In this document: one piece after another, positions 11,076 through 22,677 of the stretch
Numbering within the stretch: the first letter of the stretch is position 1
Layout of the letters: each line of letters starts with the position of its first letter
NCBI GenBank assembly: GCA_965153455.1
Contig: OZ234495.1
Span: 25,788,875-25,852,874, forward strand
DNA length: 64,000 bases
DNA from: Sphagnum compactum
Lineage: Eukaryota; Bryophyta; Sphagnopsida; Sphagnales
Direction of reading: 5' to 3'
Notes under the pieces: model-generated
What the model saw: only the letters and a program-made list of their open reading frames with translations
Databases searched by the model: none
What the model was told of the DNA's origin: nothing
Translations under genes and position numbers: made by a program

Positions 11076-11159
11076 TGTACTCGGATAACTACCATATGAT
11101 TATCTATTGCTACAACAGTTGTCCCTACCTTTGGTACTAGAGAACCAACTTATTTCTTT

Positions 11160-13026
11160 GTGGTTGTTCTACTTAAATTCTAAGTTTTTTTTGGTTTTAG
11201 CTTTTGCCAAAGATATTTTTTTAATTCGAGCTATTTTAAGTAATTGGCCCAAGTTCAAAGTATAACTTGTTTCTAGCATTTGCTTACCAATATCTAAAGA
11301 AATTTCTTCTACTGTGATTAGTTTCTCTTGTGAATTTATTACTTCCTATGAGTTTTATGCTTCCATAGGAATAATATTTGGCATACCTGGCCAGGTTGTG
11401 TTCCATCCCTCCATGGATGTGGATGGCCCTTCTATCTAGGTTTATGTTTTTTAAATCTACTGAATTGTCTCTACCATTGATTTTTCAAATTTCTCTTCTT
11501 TCTCCTAGTCAGTAGCACTTTTTGCTTTTATTGGTTTTCTATCCTTGAACACTTATTCTTTAGTTACTTTACTTCTTGTGGTAATAATAACATGCACCAC
11601 ATTCACATCTTAGCGACTGTTTGTGTCTGAACAATAAGTTGAACCTCTGCTACTACCACATATTTCCAATGAAACATTATTTGCATCTCAGTAAACTTTG
11701 GACAATAAATCATTTTATCTCCATTCAAACCACATATGTGGCATGCATATGAAAATGTTTTCTGTGGTTTTTAACTTGGTTGTGTTGCTTCTGTGGTTAT
11801 TATTATGGTTTGTTCATTCTTCTTTTTGCATGTCCCCACATTATGATTTGTCTACCACAATTTCTGCAAAATTTGTTAGTTTTCCTTGTATTACTTTGTG
11901 TTTTTGGTGATGCTGTTTATTTTGTACTCTACTAACAATGCACTCCTTGCTTATACAGTAATCGTGCCTTCTTCGCACAACATTGCCACCTCCTTATGTT
12001 GTTGTAATGTTTACCATTTCATCCCTGCAATCGCAATTCTGAAGTATGATTATAAACCCGCCCTAAACATAGTAGTTAAAAAACTATCCGTGGTTGGTAT
12101 TTGTAAACCATGAGCCACCTTCTGAATTTGCTCATAATAAACCTCCATCTTCTTAGTCTCTTCCTGCTTCATGTTCTTCAGCTCCATGTATATTTTTTTG
12201 TCATTCTTAATCTTTTAATGACGTTTGTAAAATGCTTGTGTAAGTTCTAAAAAAGTACAATCAAGAAATTCTGACATGTAATTATAACACTAGTCTAATG
12301 TTGTGTCTCTTAATGTATAATTTAACACATTGATGATAAACTTTTCAGAAGTTTTTGCATTAGCCTTTATTGCGGAATTAAGCATTCTAACATGAGCATC
12401 TAGGTCAACACCTTTTTAAATCATGATACTTAAGAGCTACCTTGTTTGGCCTTACATAATGGCCAACTCTATGATTAAGAATTTCTGCAATTACAGTAGA
12501 TGGTTCTTGATATCCTCCTCTTGGATTTGCTCCATTGACATTTCTATACTTTCCAGTAGCCATTGAGCTCATCGGTGGTCGATATGCAATCTTAATCACA
12601 TGAATAATTGTTATCGAATTAGTAAACACCATCTGAGGTGCCCCAACAACTCCAATAGTTATTGTTGGGAGTGCCAAACTTTGACTCAAATTCCTTACTA
12701 CCGAGATTCCATTCGATTAAGCTATCCAATTTTGCTGCAGATTCAATTAATACTCCCTTTCTAATAACATCCATGCTAAGCATAACAATTGTTTCCACTC
12801 CTATGGTTGTTATACTTGCATCAAGTGATTGAATAACTTTTATTCCAACATTTTGTCTCTGGGTTTCAACAACTGTCGCTTTTGACACTATTGGTGGAGC
12901 TGTGTTGACTCGAGTTCAACGATGTTCAAGTTTGTGGTTACCTAGTGGCATCCTCTATGGTGCGGAATGTGGATGTGAACACTTTTCTAATTTTCTACTT
13001 CTGGTTTGAATAGATGGACAAACTTG
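11160..13026 (-). pseudogene. Decayed gag region of the gypsy relic
   Basis: The minus-strand frames at 12405-12689 and 12619-12888, and shorter ones, lack recognisable catalytic motifs and are broken by stops and shifts. Their position between the knuckle-like sequence (13.0-13.3 kb) and the protease (10.7-11.1 kb) is the only reason to assign them to the same dead element. Plus-strand frames such as those at 11698 and 11886 show no domain and are treated as fortuitous. Confidence 0.3.
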
Positions 13027-13272
13027 TTAATTCCGTGGTCCCAATTGGCTTTCCAACTCCATGCCTTTCAATTTCTTTTGGATTATAGGAATTCTTGGTT
13101 TTTGTTCTCGTGGTTGATCTAGTAATGCTCCTGCCACATTTTGTAACTCCACATGCCTAACAATATTTGTTCTGATGTGAAAAGGCACAAAAGGACAATC
13201 CATAATTGCATGTCTTTTTTCCTCATAGAATGCACAAACCTTTGAAAGTAATCTAACCATCTCCGAATTCAC
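13027..13272 (-). pseudogene. Gag zinc-knuckle-region relic
   Basis: An 81-residue minus-strand frame contains VCAFYEEKRHAIMDCPFVPF. Its spacing resembles a CCHC knuckle in which the second Cys has become Tyr, and it is followed by an Arg-rich helix and a Gln/Pro-rich linker (REQKPRIPIIQKKLKG). It is comparable to the CSYCYQMGRLFNHCPF element near 7.7 kb, which suggests the two relics are of one family. Confidence 0.4.
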
Positions 13273-14937
13273 AAATTCATGATCCTATGTTTCAATTGTG
13301 TACCTTGTTTGATCCAACTCTGGATTCTTTTAATGTGAGTATGACTATGATACTTCATCCAACACATTCACTTGTGCCTTTGCATATTCAAATGATTGTG
13401 GGCAATTTTCTTCAATTTCTAAAAACACATCAATATTGGTGGTTTCATCCACCTCCCAATGTTCTATTGGTTCATAGTAATCTGGACATGGGATTGATAC
13501 ATAAACTTGGGTTGTATACTTCTTGTAACATCCCTTCCTTAACTAGTCATTGACTTTGGACTTGAAATTTCTTACAATTGATCAACTACTATAGAAGTCC
13601 CTGTTTCGTCTTGATCTTTATGATTCTAAACCACATATTGTGATCGAGAAGTATACTGCGTCTACTCATTCGGATGAATAGTTGATTGTATCTCTTTTTG
13701 TGGAAATGGTCATCTGTAATTGTGCCTTCTTTGAAGATCCTTAGTCCATACGTCCTGTTGTACCACCTCTTGTGGTAGAAATGACCTGTGCCCTGCAAGC
13801 CTTTCCTTTGTTTTCAGAACTTGTTTGTCCAACATCAAATTCCAATATGAGGTTTCTATAAGTCTTGCATACTCCTGTCCATTTTTAAGATTATATTCTA
13901 TTTGTATTCCAATGATTCGATCATTTGCCTTTAAGTCCAATTGTCGTTGTAAACTTCAAGTCACCATCTGATTCATTTTGTTCCACAATTTTGTGTCTTT
14001 AGAATCTATAGATTGCTTTGCAGTCCTTACGGTGTCAACCACTTAGACCTCTACTACTTTCTAACATACCCCTCTAATTTTTGAATTAAAAAAAACAAAA
14101 CTATTCGATTGAATCCTTTCTTCTATAGTACAACAACAAAAATTGTAGAAAACCTTCCCGTTACTAGAAGAAAAATAGAAAAAAAAATTCCCCATTCATG
14201 GTCGTCAAATGGTAGACGTGAAATTTAATTCTTGCAGAATATTTCACACTACTATAACAACAAATTTTTATTAAATGTGCATGCATTCATTATTTTTGCC
14301 TTAATTTTCAACATTCTTAACATTGCCATTCATTAAAACACTAGATAAATGGTTATTTCATATAACTAGAATCTACACTTCAAAATACATTGTAAAAAAT
14401 AGCTCCAGAAACAAAATCACAATTCATTTCATCATATTTTGATACTCCAAACAATTCACACAATGATGTGAACATAAAATTCATTGCAGAAGTCTGTGCT
14501 TCTTTGTATTATTATAAACATGAACAAAAAATACAATCCCATGTTTTGTTGAAAGAAATCAAACCAACAAATGAAATCTATGGTATATCATTACAAAATT
14601 TGTGGTTTTTTACTAATGAGTACTTACAACGCATCCCACTCTTCCCAAAACTTTGTGTTTCAGAATCCCTCGCTGTTTTCCAAAACTCTCCCCTTTTGAC
14701 CTGTCCCAAGTCACATCACCATGATAAAAAACAACAAGAATTCAAAATTCAAACTAACAAAGTTCTGTGATTAGTCCTTATCATAAATGCCTTGTTCATC
14801 CAAAATCTTGTACTCATCCTACCCCCTTAACATAGAAGCACAACATTCACCAAGAATCTTGTAGACAATTTTATCACATTTGGAGAGTTGAATCAATCCA
14901 GTCCAAAGAGGAGTATTTTTGTATAATCCATGACAGA
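13273..14937. other. No supported gene
   Basis: Frames of 69-100 codons occur on both strands without recognisable domains. Coding by the 5-prime part of the gypsy relic (up to about 13.9 kb) is possible. From 14.0 to 14.9 kb the sequence is AT-rich with many stops. Confidence 0.4.
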
Positions 14938-15985
14938 ATGGACCATTCCAAAATTGCTCTTCCTAGACTTGTTGTGAAAGACAAAGTGGTTTTTGGTTTG
15001 GGTTAACTCCCCATCACTTTGATTCGTATGATTGCTCGTGGATATGGAGATGAGGCCTTTGTTCAATTCTCCAACAAGTTTTGGCCAAATGATTCAAATT
15101 TTACGATTAGGTGCTTATTGCAGCTACTTCAAGCCTTGGAAAAGGAGCCTGTTAAGGGATCCAAGATTCTCTTTGAACATGAATCGCAAAATGCATTCTT
15201 TCAAAGATTGACACATGGAGGTTCTTATTGTTTGGTTGCATTGAAGGTGCCGGAGAATTTCACTGGTGCTAAATCATTGTTTAGGAAATTGCTTTTTCAA
15301 ATGGACAATTGTGTGAAAGATAACAAGAATCGTCACTTGCTTACATTCCTATTTTTCCTAAGTACAAGAAAAGTGTTTGAAGAAGTGCAACTAGGGTTTC
15401 TAGTTGTTGGCTACACCCATGAGGACATTGATAGCAATTTTGGATATTTTTATAAAAACTTGAAGGGGTAGGATAATTATGTATTGACCGACTGAATGAA
15501 AGCATTCATGGTTTCATAGGATCGTTCATTCATTTTTCAACTTATCCAAGAAATCTTGGATTTCAAGACTTGGGTTAGAGGATGCTTGAAGGATGGGCTT
15601 GAAATCTTGGTTGGCCATAACGACATGCATTTGTTTCTTTTTTTATTGATTCCATTAGGTGGCCTATTATGCAATATAAGGTGTCCCCTACTGATGCCCT
15701 CTAGAATCCTAAGGATGGACCTCCCATTCAATTGTGACAAGTGGATGATTCAGGTCATCCCAAGGACTTCCAAATCATGTTCCTTTTTGCCCTATATGGG
15801 GGAATGATGCCACCAAGTCCATTGACAAGGAAAATTTTATCAACGGTTGGGCTTTCTAAATATGTGGAGTTTTGGAAGATGGGGATGTGCAAGGATGAAA
15901 CCTATGCCAAAAAGTTTGGTCCCTATGTGGCTTATTGCAAAAACATCCTTGAGTTGTTATCAAATCCTTTCACTAGAAGAAAAAC
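14938..15985 (+). pseudogene. DUF7869-like transposon protein, interrupted
   Basis: Starting at ATG 14938, the frame reads MDHSKIALPRLVV..., has an in-frame TAA at 15004, then stays open to 15471. It shows QMDNCVKDNKNRHLLTFLFF and, about 25 residues later, GFLVVGYTHEDIDSNFGYF. The pair 'DNC-x4-N-K-N-r' plus 'G-f-x-x-V-G-H/Y-T-H-E-D-I-D' is the signature of the DUF7869 region found in repeat-encoded proteins of plants, algae and animals. It resembles a DDE/RNase H-type fold, but no nuclease activity is established. Beyond 15471 the similarity appears to continue in shifted frames (GHNDMHLFLFLLIPLGG near 15.6 kb). Family identity is from memory of the motif; decay is seen directly. Confidence 0.55.
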
Positions 15986-16100
15986 ATGTATTTTCGACTA
16001 GTCTTTGCGATTAAATTTTAGTCGTAAGAGACATTTTGCAACTAAAATCCCTTTAGTCGCCTAAGACAAGTCGCATGTGATAAATTAGTCGCAAATGACA
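15971..16100 (+). mobile_element. CACTA-type terminal sequence with subterminal TAGTCGCAA repeats
   Basis: CACTAGAAGAAAAAC at 15971 matches the CACTA-superfamily terminus. It is followed by repeated TAGTCG/CGACTA and TTGCGAC-like motifs in both orientations (about 15995-16100), the usual subterminal repeat design. A similar terminus, CACTAGTAGAAAAAACC, lies in the same orientation at 17793. No opposite end was found, so the extent is unknown. Confidence 0.4.
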
Positions 16101-16392
16101 AAGGGTATTGTATGAAAAAAAAAGTCAACAAATACAATTCATCCTTTGACTACATTATATACGTATTGTCACATGCAACTAAGATGCAACTATTTTGGTC
16201 ACAATTGAAGGCAAATGATGTGCTGCCAAGTGTTTTAATATTTGATTATTTAAAATGTTATTATTACTATTATTATTATTATTTTGAAATAATCTACGAC
16301 GTTCAATTCAAATATTTGGATGATCTTATATTATGACACGTGGCCCAATGTAAATATGCCATGTGGCATTAAAAAATTCAAGTTGGTAATTA

Positions 16393-16612
16393 TCTAGGTA
16401 GGTACATAAATAGGGGCCTACAAACTTAGGCTACATACCAACCTACCTACTTAGGTAAAAAAATAGGTAGGTAGGTTTTTACCATCCTAAGTAAAATACC
16501 TACTCATATAGGTAGGTACTTAGGTAGGTAGGTACGTAGGTCAGCCTAGGTGGATAGGTCAAACTAAGTACCTACCTAGCTAGGTATATAAGTAGGTTGG
16601 GAAGGTAAATAC
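16393..16612. repeat. Bidirectional TAGGTAGGT / ACCTACCT array
   Basis: About 220 bp are built largely from the 4-bp word GGTA in both orientations, for example CTAGGTAGGTAC, ACCAACCTACCTACTTAGG, TAGGTAGGTAGG and AGTACCTACCTAGCTAGG. Blocks of one orientation alternate with the other, so several hairpins can form. It is not a simple microsatellite, because the phase changes and interruptions are frequent. Confidence 0.85.
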
Positions 16613-17800
16613 TTTAAAAATGTGCATGATTTGTTTTTTAAATTTAAGTTAACCCGTTTGATTAGCTCATCTCATGTGCACAAATTTCTTAATGTGAAAT
16701 TAGATGACAACACCCCATTGTTTATATAATGTTCAAAATAGGAATGAAGAACAAACAATATGGGATAAATTTTAAAGTTGCAACTTCTTCAAACTAAGTT
16801 GTAACTCCAAAACTTTCTTCATGCCTTACTTTCTTAGTTTTTATATTTTTAAACAATTTAAGTACTAGATAATTAAATAATCGTTTAATTAATAATGATT
16901 AAGTTTACATATATTTAAATTATAAGTTATACACTACAAATATTCAGTTTCATTATCAATTAATTAAATAAGCAATAAATTCTTAATATTTAACAAACTA
17001 GCTATCTAGTTATTCACAAGTTATTAATACATAACTCATAAATAAATAAATATTAAAATATTTAAAAATATTTTATTACTTTAAAAACTCTGATCCAATT
17101 ATAATAATGTAATTAATGTAAAACAAATTTAATGACTATAATTTAAAAATTAACTTATTTTAAATATTTTAAAATTATAAGTAATGAATTAACAATTGTT
17201 ATTAGAAAGTAAATTCTTATATGAATTTTTTAAAAATTATTATTCAACTAATTACATTACTTATTGTATAACTGCATTTATTGTTGTAAAAGTTATTATA
17301 GGTCAAGTAGTTTTTTTCTCTTGGTAATTATTAACCATAAATAAAATAATTTGTTAAACATAACATTAATATTCATAATTACTGTAAAATTATTATAAAA
17401 TATTTATCATAGATGATTAATCACAGAATTTTTAATAATACTAATAATAATATATAATAATACGTGAAATTAAAATCAGTAAAATAATTATTTTAACTAC
17501 AATATAATTTTTCCAAATTTTTAATTCAGGTTTGAAGTTATAAATTACAAAGTGTGAATAATTATGTTCAATTAGAAAATAATTATGCACATACTAATTA
17601 ATTCTTATCTGAAGTAATTGCAATGATTTTAAAGTAATGTCACATTAGTTACATTAATTAATTTCTTCTAATATAAGAGTATAAATTAGATAATATACAA
17701 ATCTATGTTATAACAATAATTATTTATAGTAACTTAGATTTAATAAACATAATCATTTATAATTATTTATAAAAGTGATTTATCATGGATAACACTAGTA
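16613..17800. other. Very AT-rich non-coding DNA
   Basis: About 1.2 kb consist almost only of A/T with many ATTAAT and TTATTA words. No frame of useful length and no gene-like motif were seen. It resembles neither plastid nor mitochondrial coding sequence. Confidence 0.7.
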
Positions 17801-17804
17801 GAAA

Positions 17805-18170
17805 AAACCCTTAAAATTCAATCAATAATTTTTTGAATTCAACTATAAATTTAAGATTCCAAAATAGTAATTCAGAACTTAAATATCAAGTTTTAGGTCA
17901 AATAAGTTTTTTGAAGTGAAATAAAAAATTGAAATGTCAATTTCAGATTCAAATAATAATATTCCAAATTAAAATGTCCATTTTAAGACTCAATTAGTAA
18001 TTTTCTGAATTGAAATATTAATTTCCAGAATCCAAAATAATAATTTGGAATTCAAATTTCAACTTTCAAGTCAAATAATTTTTTCATAATTCAAATATCA
18101 AATTTCAAGTTGAAATCAAAACATTGATGTTTAGACTCAATAATGTTTTTTGAATTGAAATACTTACCCA
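17805..18170 (+). repeat. Diverged ~45-bp tandem repeat array (about 8 units)
   Basis: A TCAAATAAT-type word followed by TTTT and GAATT recurs about every 40-50 bp, near 17817, 17861, 17898, 17947, 17990, 18034, 18080 and 18134. It alternates with AATTTC-type words. The units have drifted strongly, but the phase is retained. Confidence 0.55.
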
Positions 18171-18599
18171 AATGTAGCACATAAGATTATAGGGAATTTA
18201 AAAATGATAATAATTTTGCAAGTTTTATTCAAATTTGTTTATATTTGGTGGCCACCAATTTGCCCTCCTTGCATTCACAATGTTAAGTCTGAAATTAATT
18301 AAAATACATGTTCTTGCCTACAAAATCCAGATGTATCATCTGATAACACAACATAATGCATGATGGATCAATATATTGTGATTTCAATGCACCGCAAAAT
18401 AAAATGAAAATCATCATTGCTGATTACAATATTTGTCACTAGATGAAAAATATTTTTACTAATGATTTCATTGGTTTTATTCATGTGCACATATTTTCAA
18501 ATTGGAACAAGATGCCCATTGACTTCAAAAAGGTAGATAAGCACTTGATAAGCACCTACCATCAAAACTTGTTGATCATTTTATGCTAGGGCAATGGGC

Positions 18600-18900
18600 A
18601 TGGGAACCATTGAGTTTTTAGTTTTGAATATTGTATTTATAGACCATGTGATTTCCGTCCTTGCACAAAACAAGCAAGTTGTCACCCAACAATTTGGTAT
18701 CCATGGGCAACATTGATTTCACTTTTTCACAATTTTGTATTTATAGAGCATCTGCTGAACAACCTGACACAAAAGAAGGCTTGAAAAGGTGTGGTAGGCA
18801 TGACTCTTTACTTTTCTGAATAGTATTAATAGACCATGCCATGTACGGTCTTACACAAACCAAGGCTTTGAAAAGATGTGGTACGCATGGCCTCAACATA
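18600..18900 (+). repeat. Three ~85-105-bp tandem units
   Basis: GTATTTATAGACCATG (18632), GTATTTATAGAGCATC (18737) and GTATTAATAGACCATG (18823) each start a unit. Each unit continues with a CACAAAA/CACAAACCAAGG word, and the last two with GAAAAGGTGTGGTAGGCATG or a close variant. No coding potential was seen. Confidence 0.6.
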
Positions 18901-19599
18901 AAGTGGAATCTGAGATGGTGCTGCTTGCTTGATTACGGCCGATTGGCAGGGAGTGTGGCTTTACGTGAATGTCGCGCTCATCCGGGTGTGGAGGATAGCC
19001 TATCCCGGAATTCGACGAGCTTCGGGGAGGATAGCTTCCACCGTTATCTTTTGTGGCGAATTTTCGCAATTTTGCGAAATGGTTTTGGCAAAAAAATGGA
19101 AATGTAGCCCAATTGCGTTTTCTGGGGAAAAATGAGGAAAATTCCCCATATTTGCAAAAATCAAAATTTGGAAAGAAAATCACTTTCTGAGTCCAATTTT
19201 GACATGTCCCAATCACTTTTTTGTTCTGGCGATATTTCTCTTTTTCACAATAAAATTGGAAATTTCTGGAAAAAACTGTTTGTTTCAGTGTAATTCGACT
19301 AATATAACTAGTTTTTGGGCAAAATTTGCCAAATGTTCCACATCACAAAATTGAAAAACAATACTGGTCCCAATTCAAATATTACTGCTTAGGCCTCACT
19401 CGAGAAGGTGAATGTGCCAGTGTAGGTGCTAGCTCACCCTGGCCAGACAAGTCGTAGTAGAAGCAGTAACTAATTGGAAAGGAAAGAGGAGATGAGAAAG
19501 ACAAGGAAAGAAAGAAAAACAAGATTTCTTTATAGTAGAAGCAGTAAAAAATCTCGTTTGGTGGAAATGTTCATTTTTGGGGGCAGAATTTCTCTAATA
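18901..19599. other. No gene; mixed repeat-like DNA
   Basis: The interval contains GCGAATTTTCGC and TTTTGCGAAAT words like those in the repeat at 5.4-6.4 kb, and simple purine-rich sequence at 19480-19530. The overlapping frames on both strands show no domain. Confidence 0.4.
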
Positions 19600-19792
19600 C
19601 AGTAGAACCTGTCTAAGTTAATACTGTCGGGACCGGGGGTTCTGTATTAATTTAGACAGGATATTAATAAAGAGAGGGTCATTAAATAATTCTTCGCTCG
19701 CACCATTTGTAACATTTGCGAGCCGTGACGTTCACGTTGGGATAACAGCAACCCACAACCACAACTGTAGCCACAACCAGAACCACAACACA

Positions 19793-21434
19793 ATGGCTTC
19801 AAAGAGGTCCACCAATACGAACATGACCAACGAGGTTCGGATAGCTCTTTGTGAGCACAAGAAAAAGCATCCATTGCTCACGCAAGTAGACTTGATCACG
19901 TGGCTTCAGGAGACGCATAACGTTTCTGTCAGTCAAAGAATGATTTCTCTGACACTCAAACGCTCGGCTGAAATCCTTGCCAAGAAGGAGGATGTCAACC
20001 GAGCGGCAAAGCGGTAGCGGACCATGAAGTACCTACTGATGGAGACAACTCTGTTCCGGTGGTTCCTCACATACCAGGACCAAGTCAATATGTCAGGTGA
20101 CCTCACCAAAAAGAAGGCTGCCGAGCTCTACCCTGGCCACGGGGCCTTTGAGTTCTCAAATGGGTGGTTGGAGGCATTCAAAAATCGCCGCGGCATCAAG
20201 TCCTACCGCCGCTTTGGGGAGTCTCGATCAGCCAACATGGCTGTGATTGAAGAGAGCTTGCCACAGATTCGTTTGACTCTGGATCAGTATGAGCGGCGTG
20301 ACATCTACAACATGGATGAAACTGGATTGTTTTACAGAATGTAGGTAAGTGCAGCATGATATTGTATGCCCACTGCCAAACCATCGACTTACTTTCACTA
20401 ACACATGACATTTCAATAGTCGGACAATTCCTTGGCCACAAAGCAGCTTGAAGGACGCAAATAGAACAAGGAGCGTCTCACGCTGGCTGTGTGCTGCAAT
20501 GCTGATGGCTCGGACAAGCTTCCACTTCTTGTCATTGGCAAATACGAAAACCCTCGCTGCTTCAAAAACGTCAACCGAGACAGCTTTGGATGCAAGTACC
20601 CAAGCAACTCGAAGGCCTGGATGACACAAGTCATCTTTCTCGAGTGGCTGAAAGGGTTTGATGCGCGGATGGCAGGGCGTAATGTTCTTTTGATTATGGA
20701 CAACTGTAGCGCACATATCCCGTTAATGCAGCTCGCATCTGTTGTTGCACTCTGCAACACAACCGTGTTCTATCTGCCACTAAACACGACCTCGAAGATT
20801 CAGCCTTGCGACGCAGGAATTATCCGAAGCCTCAAGGCTTACTATCGGCGCTGTTTCAATCGCCTCTTCATTCAGCGCCTTCAGGACAAGGTAGCAGACC
20901 CCGAGAAGATCGACGTCCTCGAGGCTATGCACATTGTTGTTGCAGCCTGGAGCATGGATGTGAAGCCAGAAACAATCCGCAACTGCTTTCACCATTGCCG
21001 AATTTGCACCACCGATGCTGATGTGACACCGGTCCCGGAAGAGCCGCTTATTGACCCTGAGGTGATCAAGGACCTCGAAGAGCAGGTTCAAGAGCTTCGG
21101 TATCGAAACCCAATGGATATTCGCAATCTCATTGACTATCCTGCTGAGCGCAAAGTTGCTTACGTTCCGACTCAGGAGGAAATTGTGCAGGACCTCTCCA
21201 CCAATCCTGTGCCGGAAGATGAAGTGGAGGCCGACGACAGTCAAGAATCCATTCCTGTGAAGGCAACTGAAGCACCGCAGTGTGCAAGTTTGCTGCAGCA
21301 GTTCTGGATGTAGCAAGACATCGTCGACCATGAGATGCTTGCTGGCATCCAGATAGTCAAGGACAAGATCAGCATTATGAGGTCTAGCAAGCTCGTTCAG
21401 AAGCCAATCTCGGAGTATTTCTCCAAGGTTTAGG
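19793..21434 (+). pseudogene. Tigger-like transposase (CENP-B N-terminal, DDD catalytic domain)
   Basis: The frame begins at ATG 19793. Residues ~1-70 are a CENP-B-type helix-turn-helix (NEVRIALCEHKKKHPLLTQV), and the second HTH includes DLTKKKAAELYPGHGAFEFS and FSNGWLEAFKNRRGI. The catalytic Asp residues are visible in YNMDETGLFY, LLIMDNCSAH and SKIQPCDAGIIRSLKAYYRR (D-D-D type). TAG stops occur at 20015, at 20342 and near 20474, plus one after FWM at 21311. No other interruption is seen. A short intron (GTAAGT at 20345 to CAATAG near 20439) must be removed to connect YRM to DNSLATKQLEG. The last exon continues to a PISEYFSKV terminus at about 21434. At the second and third sites Gln is expected from the family consensus, consistent with CAG to TAG changes. 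Confidence 0.88.
20345..20439 (+). other. Probable intron in the Tigger transposase
   Basis: The reading frame breaks after YRM + TAG and resumes as DNSLATK. In between, GTAAGT forms a consensus donor directly after the TAG codon and TTTCAATAG an acceptor, about 95 bp apart. Splicing restores the catalytic-core alignment in phase. Confidence 0.55.
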
Positions 21435-21681
21435 TGCCCAAATGTAGAAAAATTTGTGTCAAATCTATGTCTGCCATAGTGGTTATCAATATAAAAATTT
21501 CGGGACCGCCTGTGGAGTATCAATTATTAACTTTTGGAGGTTTATTAATAAATGTATGGGGCCCGACTTGGGACTGGACCGCACATATTAATTATCACAG
21601 GTTATTAATTTAGGCAGTATTAATTTAGACAGGTTCTACTGTATCTCGTTGACTCACATTCCCCATAACTGGCCCACTTTG

Positions 21682-21846
21682 TTTATCCCATGTGCCTGAT
21701 TGGGAGTTTCCAAAATGTCCCCGTTGCTCGATCGGTAACGGAACAGCTTTCAGCTATAAAGGTTGCTTTATCCCATGTGCCTAATTGAGTTTCCAAAATG
21801 TCCGCGTTGCTCGATCGGTGATGGAAAAGCTTTCGCCTGTAAAGCC
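21682..21846 (+). promoter_or_regulatory. Promoter-proximal tandem duplication with TATA box upstream of the ANK-PGG gene
   Basis: Two 85-bp-spaced copies (starting 21682 and 21767) share TTTATCCCATGTGCCT, GTTTCCAAAATGTCC, GTTGCTCGATCGGT and AAGCTTT/CAGCTTT blocks. The first copy ends in AGCTATAAAGG (TATA-like, 21752-21762). In the second copy the equivalent reads CCTGTAAAGCC. Position, TATA-like sequence and the following untranslated region make it the likely core promoter. It starts only about 40 bp beyond the Tigger element, so the transposon sits within the upstream region. Confidence 0.5.
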
Positions 21847-22066
21847 AGTGGTTTCCTTCCGCTTCAAACCCATAAGTGAGGCTGACTAGATTCAGAAACT
21901 CCCGAGAAGTTCAAACCAGTTGGGTGCAGAGTTGAGCCCCCGTCTTCGACGTAGCAGCAGATTGTGAAGCTTCAGTTCAATCCATACTTATCACAACTAG
22001 AGTGGTTGTTGTCCTAGTTCCGACTTTCTCCAAGGAGCAATGTCCCTGTCGACTCGTCCAATGTAG

Positions 22067-22622
22067 GTAAGTGTCTCGGGTGCAGCCTCTGCAGTTACAT
22101 GTCAGCTTACTCTTGAGTATTACTAGCTTCTTGTACTGTTTTCCTGTGCCAAAGAAACTTTTGCTTCGAGGTGCCGTTGTTCAAGACCTGGACGCTTCTT
22201 TTGGTTTTGTGGTACATACATCAACGATCCCTTCATCAGGTATTTTGTTCTACTTTCTGTTGAAGAATCTCCACTTTTTTCTTGGTTATTGTACATGTTT
22301 TCAAAGTCTCATTGCTTGAATTTTGAAGTGTCTACAACCTTTTTCATATGGGTAGCTAATTTGCATGTTGGTCACAGGATGCCGATATCGTGCTTTTCAT
22401 TCACTATTCCATTTCGAAGTATTGCTGGTCTGTGATTGCTTTACAGTGGATCGTACACTTTGTGAATAGCTGCGGGTGAAAAATTTCTCTCCTTCTGCGT
22501 AGTCTTTCTCAAATTTTTGTTGTGCGAAAGTGGTTACACATGGGACTCACTGACCTTGCAAAAATGGCGAGTAATTATCTGCAGAGCTTGTTACATCATT
22601 GAACACTTCTTTTTTTGTGTAG
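22067..22622 (+). other. Probable 5-prime UTR intron of the ANK-PGG gene
   Basis: The donor TGTAG|GTAAGT is at 22066/22067, and the acceptor TTTTTTTGTGTAG|GACG at 22622/22623 has a strong pyrimidine tract. The interval is T-rich, unlike the flanking sequence, and has no open frame joined to the CDS. The CDS starts 55 bp into the next exon. Confidence 0.5.
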
Positions 22623-22677
22623 GACGTGCAACAAGCATCTTTCTGCTTGAGAGGTGTCTCGTGTTATCTGGAGAACG

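Larger units (their letters stand above)
19600..21641 (+). mobile_element. Complete Tigger/pogo-type DNA transposon with TA target duplication
   Basis: The element begins CAGTAGAACCTGTCTAAGTT and ends with the reverse complement of nearly the same 29 bases (two mismatches). It is directly flanked by TA on both sides (19598-19599 and 21642-21643), the hallmark of Tc1/mariner-superfamily integration. Length is 2042 bp. It encodes one plus-strand transposase. Additional inner copies of the terminal motif (TTATTAATAAA, TAGACAGGATATTAAT, 'gaccggggg/gggaccgc') form subterminal repeats near both ends. The ends look mobilisable if a source of transposase existed. The encoded protein is interrupted by TAG codons. 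Confidence 0.92.

Noticed and set aside
16393-16612. Regularly repeated short words suggesting a CRISPR-like array
   Set aside because: There are no constant repeats with unique spacers; the words are 4-bp multimers in both orientations and the genome is eukaryotic.
16613-17800. Organelle DNA insertion, because of the high AT content
   Set aside because: No plastid or mitochondrial gene, tRNA or rRNA fragment is recognisable.
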